From Arthrobacter sp. RIT-PI-e (GTDB lineage: Bacteria; Actinomycetota; Actinomycetes; Actinomycetales; Micrococcaceae), in contig NZ_LGIU01000091.1 of the NCBI RefSeq assembly GCF_001187915.1, positions 62,001 to 126,000 on the forward strand: 64,000 bases of DNA, in the 5' to 3' direction. The notes under the pieces were generated by a model, which made no database searches, was not told the origin of the DNA, and saw only the letters and a program-made list of their open reading frames with translations. The position numbers were made by a program, and so were the translations under genes. This document shows positions 1-7,737 of this stretch, piece by piece; positions within the stretch are counted from its first letter, which is position 1, and each line of letters starts with the position of its first letter.

Positions 1-1
1 G

Positions 2-247
2 ACCGACGCAGCAGCCGCTTCGATCGGATACACCTGCCCCGTCATGTGGTACGGCTCCCTGGCCGATTCGGGTCTCCGCACCGATCAGGAGATCATCGAT
101 CTCGCCCACCGGTGGTTCCAGCCCGCCCACATCGTCATCGGGCACCTGAACTTCCTCCCCGTCACACGGGTCTTTCCCCACCTCCATCAGCTCCTGACCG
201 ACCGTGCACTGACGACCATCACCCTCGACGACCTCTTCCGGGCCTGA
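2..247 (+). CDS. Polysaccharide deacetylase, C-terminal fragment (5' end outside window)
   Basis: The reading frame is open from the window edge and ends at the TGA at 245-247, so only about 81 C-terminal residues are visible. The tail (GHLNFLPVTRVFPHL, then a stretch ending TTITLDDLFRA) resembles the last strand and helix of NodB-type polysaccharide deacetylases, where a short histidine motif is followed by a final residue run like 'L.TVTL.D.F'. The metal-binding Asp-His-His residues would lie upstream of the window, so activity cannot be judged. The next gene runs the opposite way and is unrelated. The assignment is by pattern only; another TIM-barrel hydrolase is possible. Confidence 0.5.
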   Translation, partial: TDAAAASIGYTCPVMWYGSLADSGLRTDQEIIDLAHRWFQPAHIVIGHLNFLPVTRVFPHLHQLLTDRALTTITLDDLFRA

Positions 248-335
248 GAGTCCCGGGCCGTCGACCTTTCGCGGCACGCCGCGGGAAACAGATGACGGGT
301 CCGACCGCGATCCACGACCCGGGAGGTTCCGTACT

Positions 336-1064
336 TCATCCTCGGCGGCTGCGTCGACGACGGAACCGTCGGGGATCGGCCTGGTGGGCGTCATGTGCAC
401 CGGCCCGTTCCCCGCTGACCGCCGGGGTGCGGTCGACGAGCACCCCGGCGTCCGCGCGGGGGCACAGGGTGTCGATGTCGCGGCGCAGGTCGGTGAGGAC
501 CACCGGAAGGGCCCGCAGCGGACGCAGGTGGGGACGGCGGGCGTGGTCGACGTCGTCCGGTGGGGTACGGGCCAGGCGGGCCAGGGCGTCCAGAGAGCAC
601 TCCATCCCTGCCGGAGTCATCCGCTCCGACCCGATGTGTTGGTGCGGAACCCCTTCGCGATCCGCGATCAGGTCCTGGTCCGGGGTCACCACGGCGTAGG
701 CGAACGGCCACCGGCTGCCGGCTGACGGGTGCGCGAGGATGTCCAGGAGCGCATGGGCGGTGTCCCGGGCCTGCACCCAGGGGCTGCGTCGCAGCGCATG
801 CCGGTTGCCCTGCCGGTCCGTGGAGTACCAGGGGCCTTTCCCGGACCGTCCGATCCGGCCCCCCTTGACCTCCAGGACGAGGATCGTGCCCTTCCACAGG
901 ACCACGAAGTCGGCCTCCCCCACCGCCTGCCCGGGGCGGCGGGGAAGACGGACCGAATGGTAGGCGACACCGTCGTCGGAGCAGACCGCGGTGAGGAGCC
1001 CGGCGACCCTGCGTTCGGCGTGGCTCCGGACGTCGACGTCCTCGGCGGGTGGGACCAGCCTCAT
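336..1064 (-). CDS. NERD-domain protein, probably a truncated NERD-helicase remnant
   Basis: The ATG at 1064 follows GGAGG at a five-base spacing and gives the start MRLVPPAEDVDVRS, typical of the N-terminus of actinobacterial NERD-domain DNA helicases. The nuclease-related core is visible: GEADFVVLWKGTILVLEVKG holds the Asp and the Glu-x-Lys of the restriction-endonuclease-like fold (roughly residues 45-65). Relatives usually carry a UvrD/Rep-type helicase after this domain. Here the protein ends at about 242 residues with an Arg-rich tail (PRRFRRRRSRRG) that looks like out-of-frame reading, and no helicase motifs follow. I infer a decayed or truncated gene, though a stand-alone NERD nuclease cannot be excluded. 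It lies downstream of the catabolic operon on the same strand and has no evident link to it. Confidence 0.6.
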   Translation of the reverse strand: MRLVPPAEDVDVRSHAERRVAGLLTAVCSDDGVAYHSVRLPRRPGQAVGEADFVVLWKGTILVLEVKGGRIGRSGKGPWYSTDRQGNRHALRRSPWVQARDTAHALLDILAHPSAGSRWPFAYAVVTPDQDLIADREGVPHQHIGSERMTPAGMECSLDALARLARTPPDDVDHARRPHLRPLRALPVVLTDLRRDIDTLCPRADAGVLVDRTPAVSGERAGAHDAHQADPRRFRRRRSRRG

Positions 1065-1170
1065 GCATCCTCCGCCCTCCCGGTGCCCAGTGGGAACACG
1101 GTACGTCTGCTCCGGGTCGATGTCCTCGATCGTATCCTCGGGTCCCGTCACCGGGCGTCCGACGTGCAGC

Positions 1171-1196
1171 GGTGCAGGTCGACGGTGCAGGTCGAC
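1171..1196. repeat. Tandem 13-bp direct repeat (GGTGCAGGTCGAC x2)
   Basis: Two adjacent perfect copies of GGTGCAGGTCGAC lie in the gap between the NERD gene and the aldehyde dehydrogenase. No hairpin is obvious and no function is suggested; it may be replication slippage in non-coding DNA. Confidence 0.6.
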
Positions 1197-1206
1197 AGTG
1201 CCCCGG

Positions 1207-2697
1207 TCAGGCGGTGTAAGGGTCGCTGATGCCGATGTACTGGGTGGTGGTGTACTCGGCGATGCCCTCGGCTCCGCCCTCGCGGCCGAGACCCGAGTGC
1301 TTCACACCACCGAAGGGTGCGGCGGCATTGGAGATGACACCGGTGTTGAAGCCGACCATGCCGAACTCGATCTGCTCGGCGACGCGCAGCAACCGGTTCA
1401 GGTCACGGCTGTACAGGTAGGAGGCCAGCCCGTACTCGGTGGCGTTGGCCAGGGCGATGGCCTCGTCCTCCGTGGTGAAGGTGGTGACGGGGGCCACCGG
1501 CCCGAAGATCTCCTCGCGGAGGATCGCGGCGTCGTTGGGCACGTTGCCGAGGACGGTGGGCCGGTAGAAGTACCCAGGGCCCTCCACCGGTGCCCCACCG
1601 GTGACGGCGACGGCTCCGGCGGCCACCGCCGCACCGACGAGGGCATGGACGTCGTCGCGGGCGCCGGCGTCGATCAGCGGTCCCACCTGGGTGGACGGTT
1701 CGGTGCCACGTCCGGTCGAGAGCGCACCCATCACGGCGGCGAACTTCGCGGTGAACTCCTCGGCGACGCCCTGGTGGACGAGGAACCGGTTCGCGGCGGT
1801 GCACGCCTCGCCCATGTTCCGCATCTTCGCGGCCACGGCTCCGTCGACCGCCGCGTCCAGGTCGGCGTCCTCGAAGACGACGAAGGGCGCGTTGCCACCG
1901 AGTTCCATCGAGGTGCGCAGCACGTTCTGTGCGGCGTCGGCCATCAACTGCTTGCCGACGGGCGTGGACCCGGTGAAGGAGAGTTTCCGCAGGCGGGGGA
2001 CCGCCAGCAGGGGCCGCGAGACCCCGGCGGCACTGGCGGGGGACCCCACGGGCAGGACGCCGGCCGGCAGACCGGCCTCGAGCATGGTCTGCGCGAAGAG
2101 GTGGGCCGTCAGCGGGGTCAGCTTCGCGGGCTTGAGGACCATGGTGCACCCGGCGGCGACGGCGGGTGCCACCTTGCGGGGGGCCATGGCGGGCGGGAAG
2201 GTCCAGGGGGGGATCAGCAGGCAGGGTCCCACCGGTTTGTGCTGGACGAGGATCCTGGTGGTGCCCTCGGGTGCGGTGAGGTAGCGGCCGTAGTCGCGGA
2301 CGGTCTCCTCGGAGAACCAGCGCAGGAACTCGGCGCCGTACTTCACCTCACCGCGGGCCTCCGCCAGGGGTTTGCCCATCTCCAGGGTCATGAGCAGTGC
2401 GAAGTCCTCGGCGCGTCCGGTGACCAGGTCGAAGGCCCGCCGCAGGATCTCGGCCCGTTCCCGGGGAGCGGTCCGTGCCCAGGAGGACTGCGCCGCGGAG
2501 GCGGCATCGAGCGCTGCAAGGGCGTCGTCGCCGGTGGCCGAGGCGAGGGTGGCGAGTGTTGCGCCGGTCGCCGGGTCGTGGACGTCGAACGTGCCGCCGT
2601 CGGAGGCGTTCCGCCACCGGCCGTCGATCAGCACACCGGTGGGAACGGTGGCGAGGAGCCCGGATTCGCGGGCTGCGGTGGAGGCTGGTGCTGTCAT
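1207..2697 (-). CDS. NAD(P)-dependent succinate-semialdehyde dehydrogenase-type aldehyde dehydrogenase
   Basis: A 496-residue aldehyde dehydrogenase starting at the ATG at 2697, preceded by AGGAGAT. It is the last gene of the homoprotocatechuate operon, 29 bp after hpaI, whose aldolase releases succinic semialdehyde; oxidation to succinate is therefore the likely job. Catalytic Cys299 (MGEACTAANRF) and general-base Glu265 (SMELGGNAPF) are present, as is the cofactor loop FTGSTPVG. Oddly, the near-universal PWNFP motif, whose Asn forms the oxyanion hole, reads PWTFPP here: Thr166, codon ACC, followed by Pro where Leu is usual. A real substitution would be expected to impair dehydrogenase activity; two single-base sequence errors are the alternative. 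Family assignment is firm; substrate is inferred from context. Confidence 0.85.
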   Translation of the reverse strand: MTAPASTAARESGLLATVPTGVLIDGRWRNASDGGTFDVHDPATGATLATLASATGDDALAALDAASAAQSSWARTAPRERAEILRRAFDLVTGRAEDFALLMTLEMGKPLAEARGEVKYGAEFLRWFSEETVRDYGRYLTAPEGTTRILVQHKPVGPCLLIPPWTFPPAMAPRKVAPAVAAGCTMVLKPAKLTPLTAHLFAQTMLEAGLPAGVLPVGSPASAAGVSRPLLAVPRLRKLSFTGSTPVGKQLMADAAQNVLRTSMELGGNAPFVVFEDADLDAAVDGAVAAKMRNMGEACTAANRFLVHQGVAEEFTAKFAAVMGALSTGRGTEPSTQVGPLIDAGARDDVHALVGAAVAAGAVAVTGGAPVEGPGYFYRPTVLGNVPNDAAILREEIFGPVAPVTTFTTEDEAIALANATEYGLASYLYSRDLNRLLRVAEQIEFGMVGFNTGVISNAAAPFGGVKHSGLGREGGAEGIAEYTTTQYIGISDPYTA

Positions 2698-2726
2698 GGG
2701 TGATCTCCTTCGATCGATGGCTGAAG

Positions 2727-3533
2727 TCAGTAGCCGGCGGGAGGGGCGCTGCCGTCGGCAGGGGGGACGAAGTTCGCGGCCAGGGCCTCGGACCCGCGGG
2801 CGAGCAGGGCGACGTCGGCCCCGACCAGGATGAACCGGGCGCCGGCGTCCAGATAGGACCGCGCGGTGCCGGGGTCGAAGGCGTTGACGCCGGCAGGTTT
2901 GCCGGTGCGCTGCGCGGCTGCGAGGCAGCGTTCCACGGCTGCTCGGACCTCGGGGTGCTCCTGTTGTCCGAGCAGTCCCATGGACGCGGCGAGGTCGGAG
3001 GGTCCGACGAAGATCGCGTCGACGCCGTCGACCGCGAGGATCGCCTCCACCGCGTCGACGGCTGCGGTGGACTCGATCTGCACGGTGACGCTGATCGTCG
3101 ACGCAGCGGATCCGAGATAGCCCGGAACCCGGTTCCAGCGGGCGGCGCGCGCCAGGGCGGAACCCACACCGCGGACCCCCTCGGGCGGGTAGCGGGTGGC
3201 GGCGACGGCGGCCCGCGCGTCGTCGACGGTGTTGACCATCGGGATCAGGAGATTCTGCACCCCGAGGTCGAGGTACTGCTTGATGAGCACGGTGTCGTTG
3301 GCGGGTGGCCGGACCAGAGTCCGCACGGGGTACCCGTGGACGGCCTGGAGCTGCGCGAGGATCGATTCGAGCCCGTTGGGGCTGTGCTCGGCGTCGACGA
3401 GCAGCCAGTCCAGTCCGGCTCCGGCGCAGATCTCGGCGATCAGCGGGCTGCCGGAGCAGACCCACATGCCGGCCAGGGGGCGCTCCGCCTCCGTCAGCGC
3501 GACGGCGAAGGAGGGTGCTAGCGGAAGTGGCAC
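2727..3533 (-). CDS. hpaI: 4-hydroxy-2-oxoheptane-1,7-dioate aldolase
   Basis: A class II metal-dependent aldolase of the HpcH/HpaI family, 268 residues. It cleaves 4-hydroxy-2-oxoheptanedioate to pyruvate and succinic semialdehyde, the last carbon-carbon cleavage of the pathway. Family marks are WLLVDAEHSPNG (catalytic His region), VQIESTAAV (metal-binding Glu), the Asp in VDAIFVGPSDLAASMG and the loop RYPPEGVRGVG. The GTG start at 3533 overlaps the end of hpaH by 16 bp and has GGGAG just upstream; no ATG gives a full-length protein, and the overlap implies translational coupling. A related aldolase for 2,4-dihydroxyhept-2-ene-1,7-dioate is the same enzyme under another name. Confidence 0.92.
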   Translation of the reverse strand: MPLPLAPSFAVALTEAERPLAGMWVCSGSPLIAEICAGAGLDWLLVDAEHSPNGLESILAQLQAVHGYPVRTLVRPPANDTVLIKQYLDLGVQNLLIPMVNTVDDARAAVAATRYPPEGVRGVGSALARAARWNRVPGYLGSAASTISVTVQIESTAAVDAVEAILAVDGVDAIFVGPSDLAASMGLLGQQEHPEVRAAVERCLAAAQRTGKPAGVNAFDPGTARSYLDAGARFILVGADVALLARGSEALAANFVPPADGSAPPAGY

Positions 3534-4303
3534 GTCACTGCTCCCAGGGGTCCGTAGTCGGCGTGCACGGTGTCCCCGGCGGAGACCCACATGGGGCGGG
3601 TGAAGGACCCGGCGAGGATGATGTCGCCGGCCTTCAGGGTGTCCCCGTGGGGGGCGATCTTGTTGGCGAGCCAGTGCACGCCGGCGGCGGGGTGGTCGAG
3701 CACCCCGGCGGCGACGCCGGTCTCCTCGACCACCTGGTTCCTGTAGAGGATCGCGGAGACCCAGCGCAGGTCCACGGCGTCGGGGCGCACGGGTCTGCCG
3801 CCGATCACCATGGCGCCCATGGCGGCGTTGTCGGAGATGGTGTCCACGATGGTGCGCCCCTCCATCTCGATGCGGGAGTCCAGGATCTCCAGCGCCGGCA
3901 CCACGTAGTCCGTGGCGTTCAGCACGTCGAAGAGCGAGCAGCCCGGACCTGCGAGGTCCTCCTTCAGCACGAACGCGAGTTCCACCTCCACCCTCGGGTG
4001 CGTGTAGCGCTCCCACTCCACGGAGCACCCGGTCTCGAGGACCATGTCGTCGAAGATGGCGCCGTAGTCCGGCTCGGTGATGCCGGTGGCCGCCTGCATG
4101 GCGCGGGAGGTGAGACCGATCTTCCGTCCCACCAGCGTCCGGCCGGCGTCCTCGTTGCGCTGCCGCCACAACCGCTGCACGGCGTAGGAGTCCTCCACCG
4201 CCATGCCCGGGTAGCGCGCGGTCAGCAGCGGGACGGGAACCCGGCTCCGGCCGGCCTCCAGCAGTTCATCGGCGATCGCCTCGATGGTCGCGGGGTCGAG
4301 CAT
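3518..4303 (-). CDS. hpaH: 2-oxo-hept-4-ene-1,7-dioate hydratase
   Basis: A 261-residue FAH-superfamily hydratase related to HpaH/MhpD, adding water to 2-oxohept-4-ene-1,7-dioate to give the HpaI substrate. The metal-ligand cluster is seen in RVEVELAFVLKEDL (Glu-x-Glu) with a further Glu in VVPALEILDSRI; the IAPHGDTLKAGDIILAGSFT segment is typical of the family C-terminus. Adjacent GTG (4306) and ATG (4303) codons could both start it; GAGGA is seven bases before the ATG and only four before the GTG, so I chose the ATG. It lies 91 bp after hpaD and overlaps hpaI, consistent with one transcript. Confidence 0.92.
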   Translation of the reverse strand: MLDPATIEAIADELLEAGRSRVPVPLLTARYPGMAVEDSYAVQRLWRQRNEDAGRTLVGRKIGLTSRAMQAATGITEPDYGAIFDDMVLETGCSVEWERYTHPRVEVELAFVLKEDLAGPGCSLFDVLNATDYVVPALEILDSRIEMEGRTIVDTISDNAAMGAMVIGGRPVRPDAVDLRWVSAILYRNQVVEETGVAAGVLDHPAAGVHWLANKIAPHGDTLKAGDIILAGSFTRPMWVSAGDTVHADYGPLGAVTCHFR

Positions 4304-4357
4304 CACGTACTCCTCACGTGTTCAGGGGATTCGGGTGACTCAGGGGATCTCGGCGCC

Positions 4358-4378
4358 GGTCCCGCGCCGAGCGGGACC
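4358..4378 (-). other. Intra-operon hairpin between hpaD and hpaH
   Basis: GGTCCCG and CGGGACC form a perfect 7-bp stem around a 7-base loop in the 91-bp hpaD-hpaH gap. It lacks a T tract, so it may set differential mRNA stability rather than terminate. Two copies of TCAGGGGAT (4322-4330 and 4340-4348) lie beside it. Confidence 0.45.
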
Positions 4379-4394
4379 GACACCGAGGGGAGCT

Positions 4395-5468
4395 TCAGAG
4401 CTGCGAGCCGACCTTGAAGCCCTTGTCCTCGCCGTCCTGCCGGGTGTACGAGAAACCGTCGGCGCCGATGGTGACGGCCAGCTCGCTCTTCTGCTCGCGT
4501 TCGACCACGGGCTGGGGATTCCCGTCCAGGTCCAGGACGAGGGAGGCCTCGGTGTACCAGGACGGGACGACGGCGTTGCCCCACCAGTCACGGCGCTGGT
4601 TGTCGTGGACGTCCCAGGTGACGGTCGGGTTGTCGGGGTCCCCGGTGTAGTAGTCCTGGGTGTAGATCTCGATGCGGTGGTCGTCCGGGTCGAGGATGTA
4701 GAGGTAGAACGCGTTGGAGACGCCGTGCCGTCCGGGCCCGCGCTCGATCCGGTCGCTGATGCGCAGGGCGCCCATCTTGTCGCAGATCTGGATGATGTTG
4801 TGCTTCTCGTGGGTCGCGAAGGCAACGTGGTGCATGCGGGGGCCGTCGCCGCCGGTCAGCGCGGTGTCGTGGACGGTCTGCTTGCGGTGCATCCACGCCG
4901 CGTAGGTGACGCCGTCGGAGTCCTTGATGTCCTCGGAGACCCGGAAGCCGAGATCCTCGAGGTACTTCCGTCCGCGGGGGACGTCGGGGGTGACCTGGTT
5001 GAAGTGGTCCAGGCGGACGAGTTCCCCGGCGGAGTAGAGGTCGTAGCGCTGGGTGAGGCGTTCGACGTGCTCGACGTCGTGGAAGAACTCGTAGGGGAAG
5101 CCGAGCGGGTCCTCGACGCGGATCGAGTCGCCGACGCCCCTGGTGAAGCCGTCGCGGCGGCGTTCGGTGCGGCATCCCAGTTCCTTGTAGTACGCCTCGG
5201 CGGCATCGACCTCCGCGGGGGACCTCACCCGGTAGGCGAACGCGGCGACGGCGGCGACCGGGCCCTTGCGGAGCACGAGGTTGTGGTGGATGAACTCCTC
5301 GAAGGAACGGAGGTAGATCGCCTCGTCGTCCTCCTCGGTGACGTGCAGGCCGAGGACGTCGACGTAGAACTGCCGGGAGCGCGCGAGGTCGGTGACCACG
5401 ATGTCCATGTAGGCGCAGCGCACGATGTCCGGTGCGGGCAGGGACGGGGTGGGGATGAGATCGGTCAT
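4395..5468 (-). CDS. hpaD: Homoprotocatechuate (3,4-dihydroxyphenylacetate) 2,3-dioxygenase
   Basis: A 357-residue extradiol ring-cleavage dioxygenase of the vicinal-oxygen-chelate (type I) superfamily, like the well-studied Brevibacterium/Arthrobacter homoprotocatechuate dioxygenases, not the LigB-type HpaD of enterobacteria. The metal facial triad falls at the family's usual numbers: His155 (VRLDHFNQV), His214 (RMHHVAFATH) and Glu267 (HRIEIYTQDYY). The second-sphere residues His200 (RKQTVHDTAL) and Tyr257 are also present, so the enzyme should be active. The product is 5-carboxymethyl-2-hydroxymuconic semialdehyde, the substrate of the upstream hpaE product. It lies 45 bp after hpaE and 91 bp before hpaH. 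The metal (Fe or Mn) cannot be told from sequence. Confidence 0.96.
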   Translation of the reverse strand: MTDLIPTPSLPAPDIVRCAYMDIVVTDLARSRQFYVDVLGLHVTEEDDEAIYLRSFEEFIHHNLVLRKGPVAAVAAFAYRVRSPAEVDAAEAYYKELGCRTERRRDGFTRGVGDSIRVEDPLGFPYEFFHDVEHVERLTQRYDLYSAGELVRLDHFNQVTPDVPRGRKYLEDLGFRVSEDIKDSDGVTYAAWMHRKQTVHDTALTGGDGPRMHHVAFATHEKHNIIQICDKMGALRISDRIERGPGRHGVSNAFYLYILDPDDHRIEIYTQDYYTGDPDNPTVTWDVHDNQRRDWWGNAVVPSWYTEASLVLDLDGNPQPVVEREQKSELAVTIGADGFSYTRQDGEDKGFKVGSQL

Positions 5469-5513
5469 GGGGCTCTCTCTTCTTCGAGGGGGAGGGATGG
5501 AGGTGCGTCGGGT

Positions 5514-7055
5514 CTAGCCTTCGCCGACCGCGGAGTCGGCGACGGCACCGAACTTCGGCGTGTGCACGGTGCCGAGGGTGATGTGCACGGCCTGCTGGTC
5601 CGTGTAGAAGTCGATGGACCGGTATCCGCCCTCGTGGCCGAGGCCGGAGGCCTTGACGCCGCCGAAGGGGGTGCGCAGGTCGCGGACGTTGTGGCTGTTG
5701 AGCCACACCATGCCGGCCTCGACGTCCTGTGCGAAGGTGTGCGCCCGGGTCAGGTCCTGCGTCCAGATGTAGGCGGCGAGGCCGTAGCGCGTGTTGTTCG
5801 CCAGGGCGAGGGCCTCCTCGTCGCTGTCGAAGGGCGTGATGGCCACCACGGGGCCGAAGATCTCCTCCTGGAAGATTCGCGCCTCGGGGGAGACGTCCGC
5901 GAAGACCGTGGGGGCGATGTAGTTGCCGTGCGGGAGGTTCTCCGGGCGGCCGCCGCCGGCGAGCAGGCGGCCCTCGGACTTGCCGATCTCCACGTAGGAG
6001 GCCACCTTCTCGAAGTGCTCGGGATGCACCAGGGCCCCGACCTCGGTGGCGGGATCGTGCGGGTCCCCCACCACGATGGTCCTCGCGCGGGCCGCGTACT
6101 TCTCGCAGAACTCCTCGTACACCCCGCGCTCCACGAGGATGCGGGAGCCCGCGGTGCAGCGCTCGCCGTTGAGGGAGAACACCCCGAACAGGGCCGAGTC
6201 GATGGCGGCGTCGACGTCGGCGTCGGCGAACACGACGCAGGGCGACTTCCCGCCGAGCTCCATGGACAGGCCCTTGAGGTTGGCTGCGGCGTTGCGGAAG
6301 ATCGTCTGACCGGTGGTCGTCTCGCCGGTGAAGGAGATCAGCGGCACGTCGGGGTGTTTCACCAGGGCGTCCCCGGCCTCCTCGCCGAGACCGTTGACGA
6401 GGTTGAACACGCCGTCGGGCAGACCGGCGTCCTTGAAGATCTGCGCCCAGAGCGAGGCTGACAGGGGGGTGAACTCGGCCGGTTTGAGCACCACCGTGTT
6501 GCCCGTGGCCAGGGCGGGCGCGAGCTTCCAGGACTCCAGCATGAAGGGGGTGTTCCACGGCGTGATCAGCCCGGCGACGCCGATGGGCTTGCGGTTCACG
6601 TAGTTGATCTGGGAGCCGGGGACCTTCATGGCGTCGTCGAACTGGGCCACGATCAGGTCCGCGAAGAAGCGGAAGTTCTCCGCCGCACGCAGCGCCTGAC
6701 CCTTGGCCTGGGTGATCGGCAGACCGGTGTCGAAGGTCTCGAGCTCGGCCAGGCGCGACTCCTGGGCCTCGACGGCGTCGGCGATCCGGTTCAGCACACG
6801 GGCGCGCTCGCGGGGCTTCATCCGCGGCCAGGGACCCGTGGTGAAGGCTTCACGGGCGGCGGCGACGGCGGCCTCGACGTCCTCCTTCTGCCCGGCGGCC
6901 GCGGTGGCGTAGTTCTCGTTCGACACCGGGTCCAGGACGTCGAAGGTGGCCCCGTTGATCGAGTCGACGAACCTCCCCGCGATGTAGTGCTGGAGGTGGC
7001 TGGGCAGCTGCTCGGGGATGTGGTGCACGATGGTGGTCTCCGCGGAACGGGTCAT
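5514..7055 (-). CDS. hpaE: 5-carboxymethyl-2-hydroxymuconate semialdehyde dehydrogenase
   Basis: A 513-residue aldehyde dehydrogenase of the HpaE group, oxidising the HpaD ring-cleavage product to 5-carboxymethyl-2-hydroxymuconate. Catalytic Cys300 sits in NGERCTAGSRILVERG, the general-base Glu in LSMELGGKSPCVVF, and the oxyanion Asn in ITPWNTPFMLESW, all intact, in contrast to the downstream dehydrogenase at 1207-2697. The chosen ATG at 7055 lies 10 bp after the GntR stop, with a moderate AGGA about ten bases upstream; upstream in-frame codons overlap the gntR coding end. Position between gntR and hpaD fits the operon. Confidence 0.93.
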   Translation of the reverse strand: MTRSAETTIVHHIPEQLPSHLQHYIAGRFVDSINGATFDVLDPVSNENYATAAAGQKEDVEAAVAAAREAFTTGPWPRMKPRERARVLNRIADAVEAQESRLAELETFDTGLPITQAKGQALRAAENFRFFADLIVAQFDDAMKVPGSQINYVNRKPIGVAGLITPWNTPFMLESWKLAPALATGNTVVLKPAEFTPLSASLWAQIFKDAGLPDGVFNLVNGLGEEAGDALVKHPDVPLISFTGETTTGQTIFRNAAANLKGLSMELGGKSPCVVFADADVDAAIDSALFGVFSLNGERCTAGSRILVERGVYEEFCEKYAARARTIVVGDPHDPATEVGALVHPEHFEKVASYVEIGKSEGRLLAGGGRPENLPHGNYIAPTVFADVSPEARIFQEEIFGPVVAITPFDSDEEALALANNTRYGLAAYIWTQDLTRAHTFAQDVEAGMVWLNSHNVRDLRTPFGGVKASGLGHEGGYRSIDFYTDQQAVHITLGTVHTPKFGAVADSAVGEG

Positions 7056-7065
7056 GATGTGGGTC

Positions 7066-7737
7066 CTAACTGTGGTCGGTGCCGGTGTGGGCGAGATAGG
7101 CGTCGAGGGTGGCACTGCGGTGCAGGCGTGCTGCGCGCTCCACCTCGTCGGCGTCGGCCCGGGACTCGATGAGGTGCAGGAGTTCCTCGTGCTCCTCGAC
7201 GGACTCGCGGGCGCGGCCGGGCACGAACCGGAAGGTCGAGGAACGTACCGAGGCCAGGCGGGCCCACCCGCGGTGCACCAGGTCCAGGATGTGGGGGTTG
7301 GGGCAGTTCTCGTACAGGACGTTGTGGAAGTCCTGGTTGAGCCGGGTGAAGCGGACGGGGTCGAAGTGCTGGAGGCACTCGCGCATCTGTGCGTTGATCG
7401 CGCGGGCCCGGATGATGTCCTCCGGCCCGATCAGGGGGCTGGACAGCGCCGTGGCGGCGCCCTCGATGATGCTCAGCGTCTGCATGGTGTAGAGGTACTC
7501 GGTGGGGTCGATGCCGGCGACGGTGGCGCCGACGTTGCGCTGGAAACTCACCAGCCCCTCGGCCTCGAGCCTGCGGATGGCTTCGCGGACCGGGACGACG
7601 CTGACGCCGAGGTCCTCGGCGATCTTCGAGAGCACCAGGCGGTACCCGGGCGAGTACGTGCCGTCCGCGATCTGTCCCTTGAGCGAGATGTAGGCACGTT
7701 CGGACTTGCTGCCCGTGACGGTTTCCGCCTCAGTCAT
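7066..7737 (-). CDS. GntR-family (FadR/FCD) transcriptional regulator of the hpa operon
   Basis: A 223-residue GntR regulator with an N-terminal winged helix (about residues 12-75; SKIAEDLGVSVVPVREAIRR is the recognition region) and a C-terminal FCD ligand domain with Asp and His positions of the metal site (LNQDFHNVLYENC). Its start overlaps the end of the hpaG-like gene by 8 bp, and hpaE starts 10 bp after it, so it is cotranscribed with the pathway. The palindrome TCGTATACGA at 9232-9241 upstream of the operon fits the FadR-subfamily operator pattern, so autorepression relieved by a pathway intermediate is likely. The effector is unknown. Confidence 0.85.
   Translation of the reverse strand: MTEAETVTGSKSERAYISLKGQIADGTYSPGYRLVLSKIAEDLGVSVVPVREAIRRLEAEGLVSFQRNVGATVAGIDPTEYLYTMQTLSIIEGAATALSSPLIGPEDIIRARAINAQMRECLQHFDPVRFTRLNQDFHNVLYENCPNPHILDLVHRGWARLASVRSSTFRFVPGRARESVEEHEELLHLIESRADADEVERAARLHRSATLDAYLAHTGTDHS

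Noticed and set aside
991-2703. Long open frame on the plus strand opposite the aldehyde dehydrogenase (570 codons)
   Set aside because: It is antisense to a clear aldehyde dehydrogenase; composition is Gly/Arg/His-rich and shows no family motif. High GC keeps antisense frames open.
4284-6461. 725-codon plus-strand frame opposite hpaD/hpaE
   Set aside because: Mirror of two recognised genes, Val/Asp/Gly-rich with no domain; a GC artefact.
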